This document shows positions 4,595 through 5,159 of a stretch of DNA of 5,159 nucleotides, one piece after another. The first letter of the stretch is position 1. The number at the start of each line of letters is the position of its first letter. The position numbers and the translations under genes were made by a program. Source of the DNA: JASSUD01 sp031963225 (GTDB lineage: Bacteria; Pseudomonadota; Gammaproteobacteria; Burkholderiales; Burkholderiaceae); the NCBI GenBank assembly GCA_031963225.1, contig JASSUD010000106.1, forward strand, positions 1-5,159, read 5' to 3'. The notes under the pieces were generated by a model, which worked only from the letters and a program-made list of their open reading frames with translations, ran no database searches and was not told where the DNA came from.

Positions 4595-5159
4595 ATGTTA
4601 GGAAGTTCTGTTTCCAAAGCACTAATAAGCAAACAGTTGCAGGTGCAAGCACAAAGCTATCTAGATCAAGCACGTCTGCATAAGGAAATGCAACAGTTTG
4701 AGATGGCTTTAGCCTCGTATGACCAAGCTAAAGTGACTTTTAAACATGCCATAGATGCACGCCAATATGTTCAGTTATCGGATGCAAAAAGTGCTTTGCG
4801 TCAGGCTAGTACACCGCATACAGCCGAAGATGAAGATTTACGACAGCGTATCGCGCAAGTGTATGTCGAGCGCGCGGAATTTCTGGAGAAATTGGGAAAG
4901 CTCGATAAAGCGCAAGCTAGCTATAGCAAAGCGCAAAAATGGGGCCATCCCAGCCTAACCTCTCAGCCAAGCAGTCTATCGGCCTATGCAGCGCTGCACC
5001 CGGCTGCGCTGACGAACCAGTCTCTCGTCACCGCGCAGACCAGCGAGACTTTGCATGCTTCTGCGCCACCCTCTGCCGTCAATCCGTCCTCTTCCATCCC
5101 CGCCGATATCCCATCAACATTGGCTGAACCTGCCCAGAACGCAGCACTCTCGCCACGCA
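4595..5159 (+). CDS. TPR-repeat protein with Ser/Pro/Ala-rich linker (3' end outside window)
   Basis: The frame is open from ATG at 4595 to the window end: 188 complete codons and one extra base, with no stop. Residues about 18-51 (SYLDQARLHKEMQQFEMALA, then SYDQAK) and about 88-119 (VYVERAEFLEKLGKLDKAQA, then SYSKAQKWGHP) each fit the 34-residue tetratricopeptide pattern, with the small and aromatic positions in place and a closing Pro in the second. These helical hairpins usually mediate protein-protein contacts. From about residue 120 the sequence is a low-complexity Ser/Pro/Ala/Thr linker with higher C content than the upstream part, so further domains probably follow outside the window. 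No signal peptide or membrane segment is seen. Start is uncertain: the RBS before ATG 4595 is weak (GGA at 4583-4585), ATG 4688 is internal, and the frame is open further upstream. I do not recognise the full protein. Confidence 0.6.
   Translation, partial: MLGSSVSKALISKQLQVQAQSYLDQARLHKEMQQFEMALASYDQAKVTFKHAIDARQYVQLSDAKSALRQASTPHTAEDEDLRQRIAQVYVERAEFLEKLGKLDKAQASYSKAQKWGHPSLTSQPSSLSAYAALHPAALTNQSLVTAQTSETLHASAPPSAVNPSSSIPADIPSTLAEPAQNAALSPR

Noticed and set aside
4755..5127. Short plus-strand frames inside the TPR gene
   Set aside because: They are out of frame with the continuous 188-codon TPR coding sequence, which explains the region better.

Overview
This window is most likely chromosomal DNA from a betaproteobacterium of moderate GC content, probably a relative of Burkholderiaceae. 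That placement is inference. It rests on the strong resemblance of the ParB, ExbB/ExbD, MutT and XRE-type proteins to Burkholderiales family members as I remember them, since no search could be run. The scattered short palindromic repeats, a decayed antitoxin gene and a TPR protein with a low-complexity linker would suit a rearranged, possibly host-associated genome. That last point is weak.

Layout. Positions 1-375 hold the 3' end of an unrecognised plus-strand gene with a Ser/Gln/Lys-rich tail. It converges on exbD and exbB (389-1509, minus strand, overlapping by ATGA), which encode the proton-driven motor of a TonB-type energy-transduction system; no tonB is seen. A divergent XRE-family regulator (1667-2113) shares a 157-bp intergenic region with exbB. 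That region holds a 30-bp near-perfect palindrome and a 12-bp perfect palindrome, good operator candidates. The regulator ends at a 17-bp, A/T-flanked, apparently bidirectional terminator. On the other side of the terminator lies a candidate 32-codon minus-strand gene for a small membrane protein (2184-2282) with a good ribosome binding site. An AT-rich gap then leads to mutT (2571-3005) and parB (3027-3947), only 21 bp apart and probably co-transcribed. No parA is adjacent.

From 3943 the region looks like accessory or decayed DNA. There are three copies of a 40-bp REP-like palindromic repeat: copy A supplies the stop codon of parB, and copies B and C face each other. Between A and B is a 64-codon minus-strand ORF (3994-4188) resembling the C-terminal half of a FitA/VapB-type antitoxin. 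It lacks the DNA-binding N-terminus and has no toxin partner, yet keeps a strong RBS and a promoter containing an inverted repeat. After copy C a noncoding stretch leads to the 5' part of a TPR-protein gene (4595 to the window end), which has two TPR-like units followed by a Ser/Pro/Ala-rich linker.

Functional links: ExbB and ExbD form one motor complex, probably under shared control with the XRE regulator. MutT (nucleotide-pool sanitation) and ParB (chromosome segregation) are housekeeping genes. The most interesting structure is the repeat family. Its loop sequence varies in a compensatory way between copies, consistent with selection on a folded single strand.
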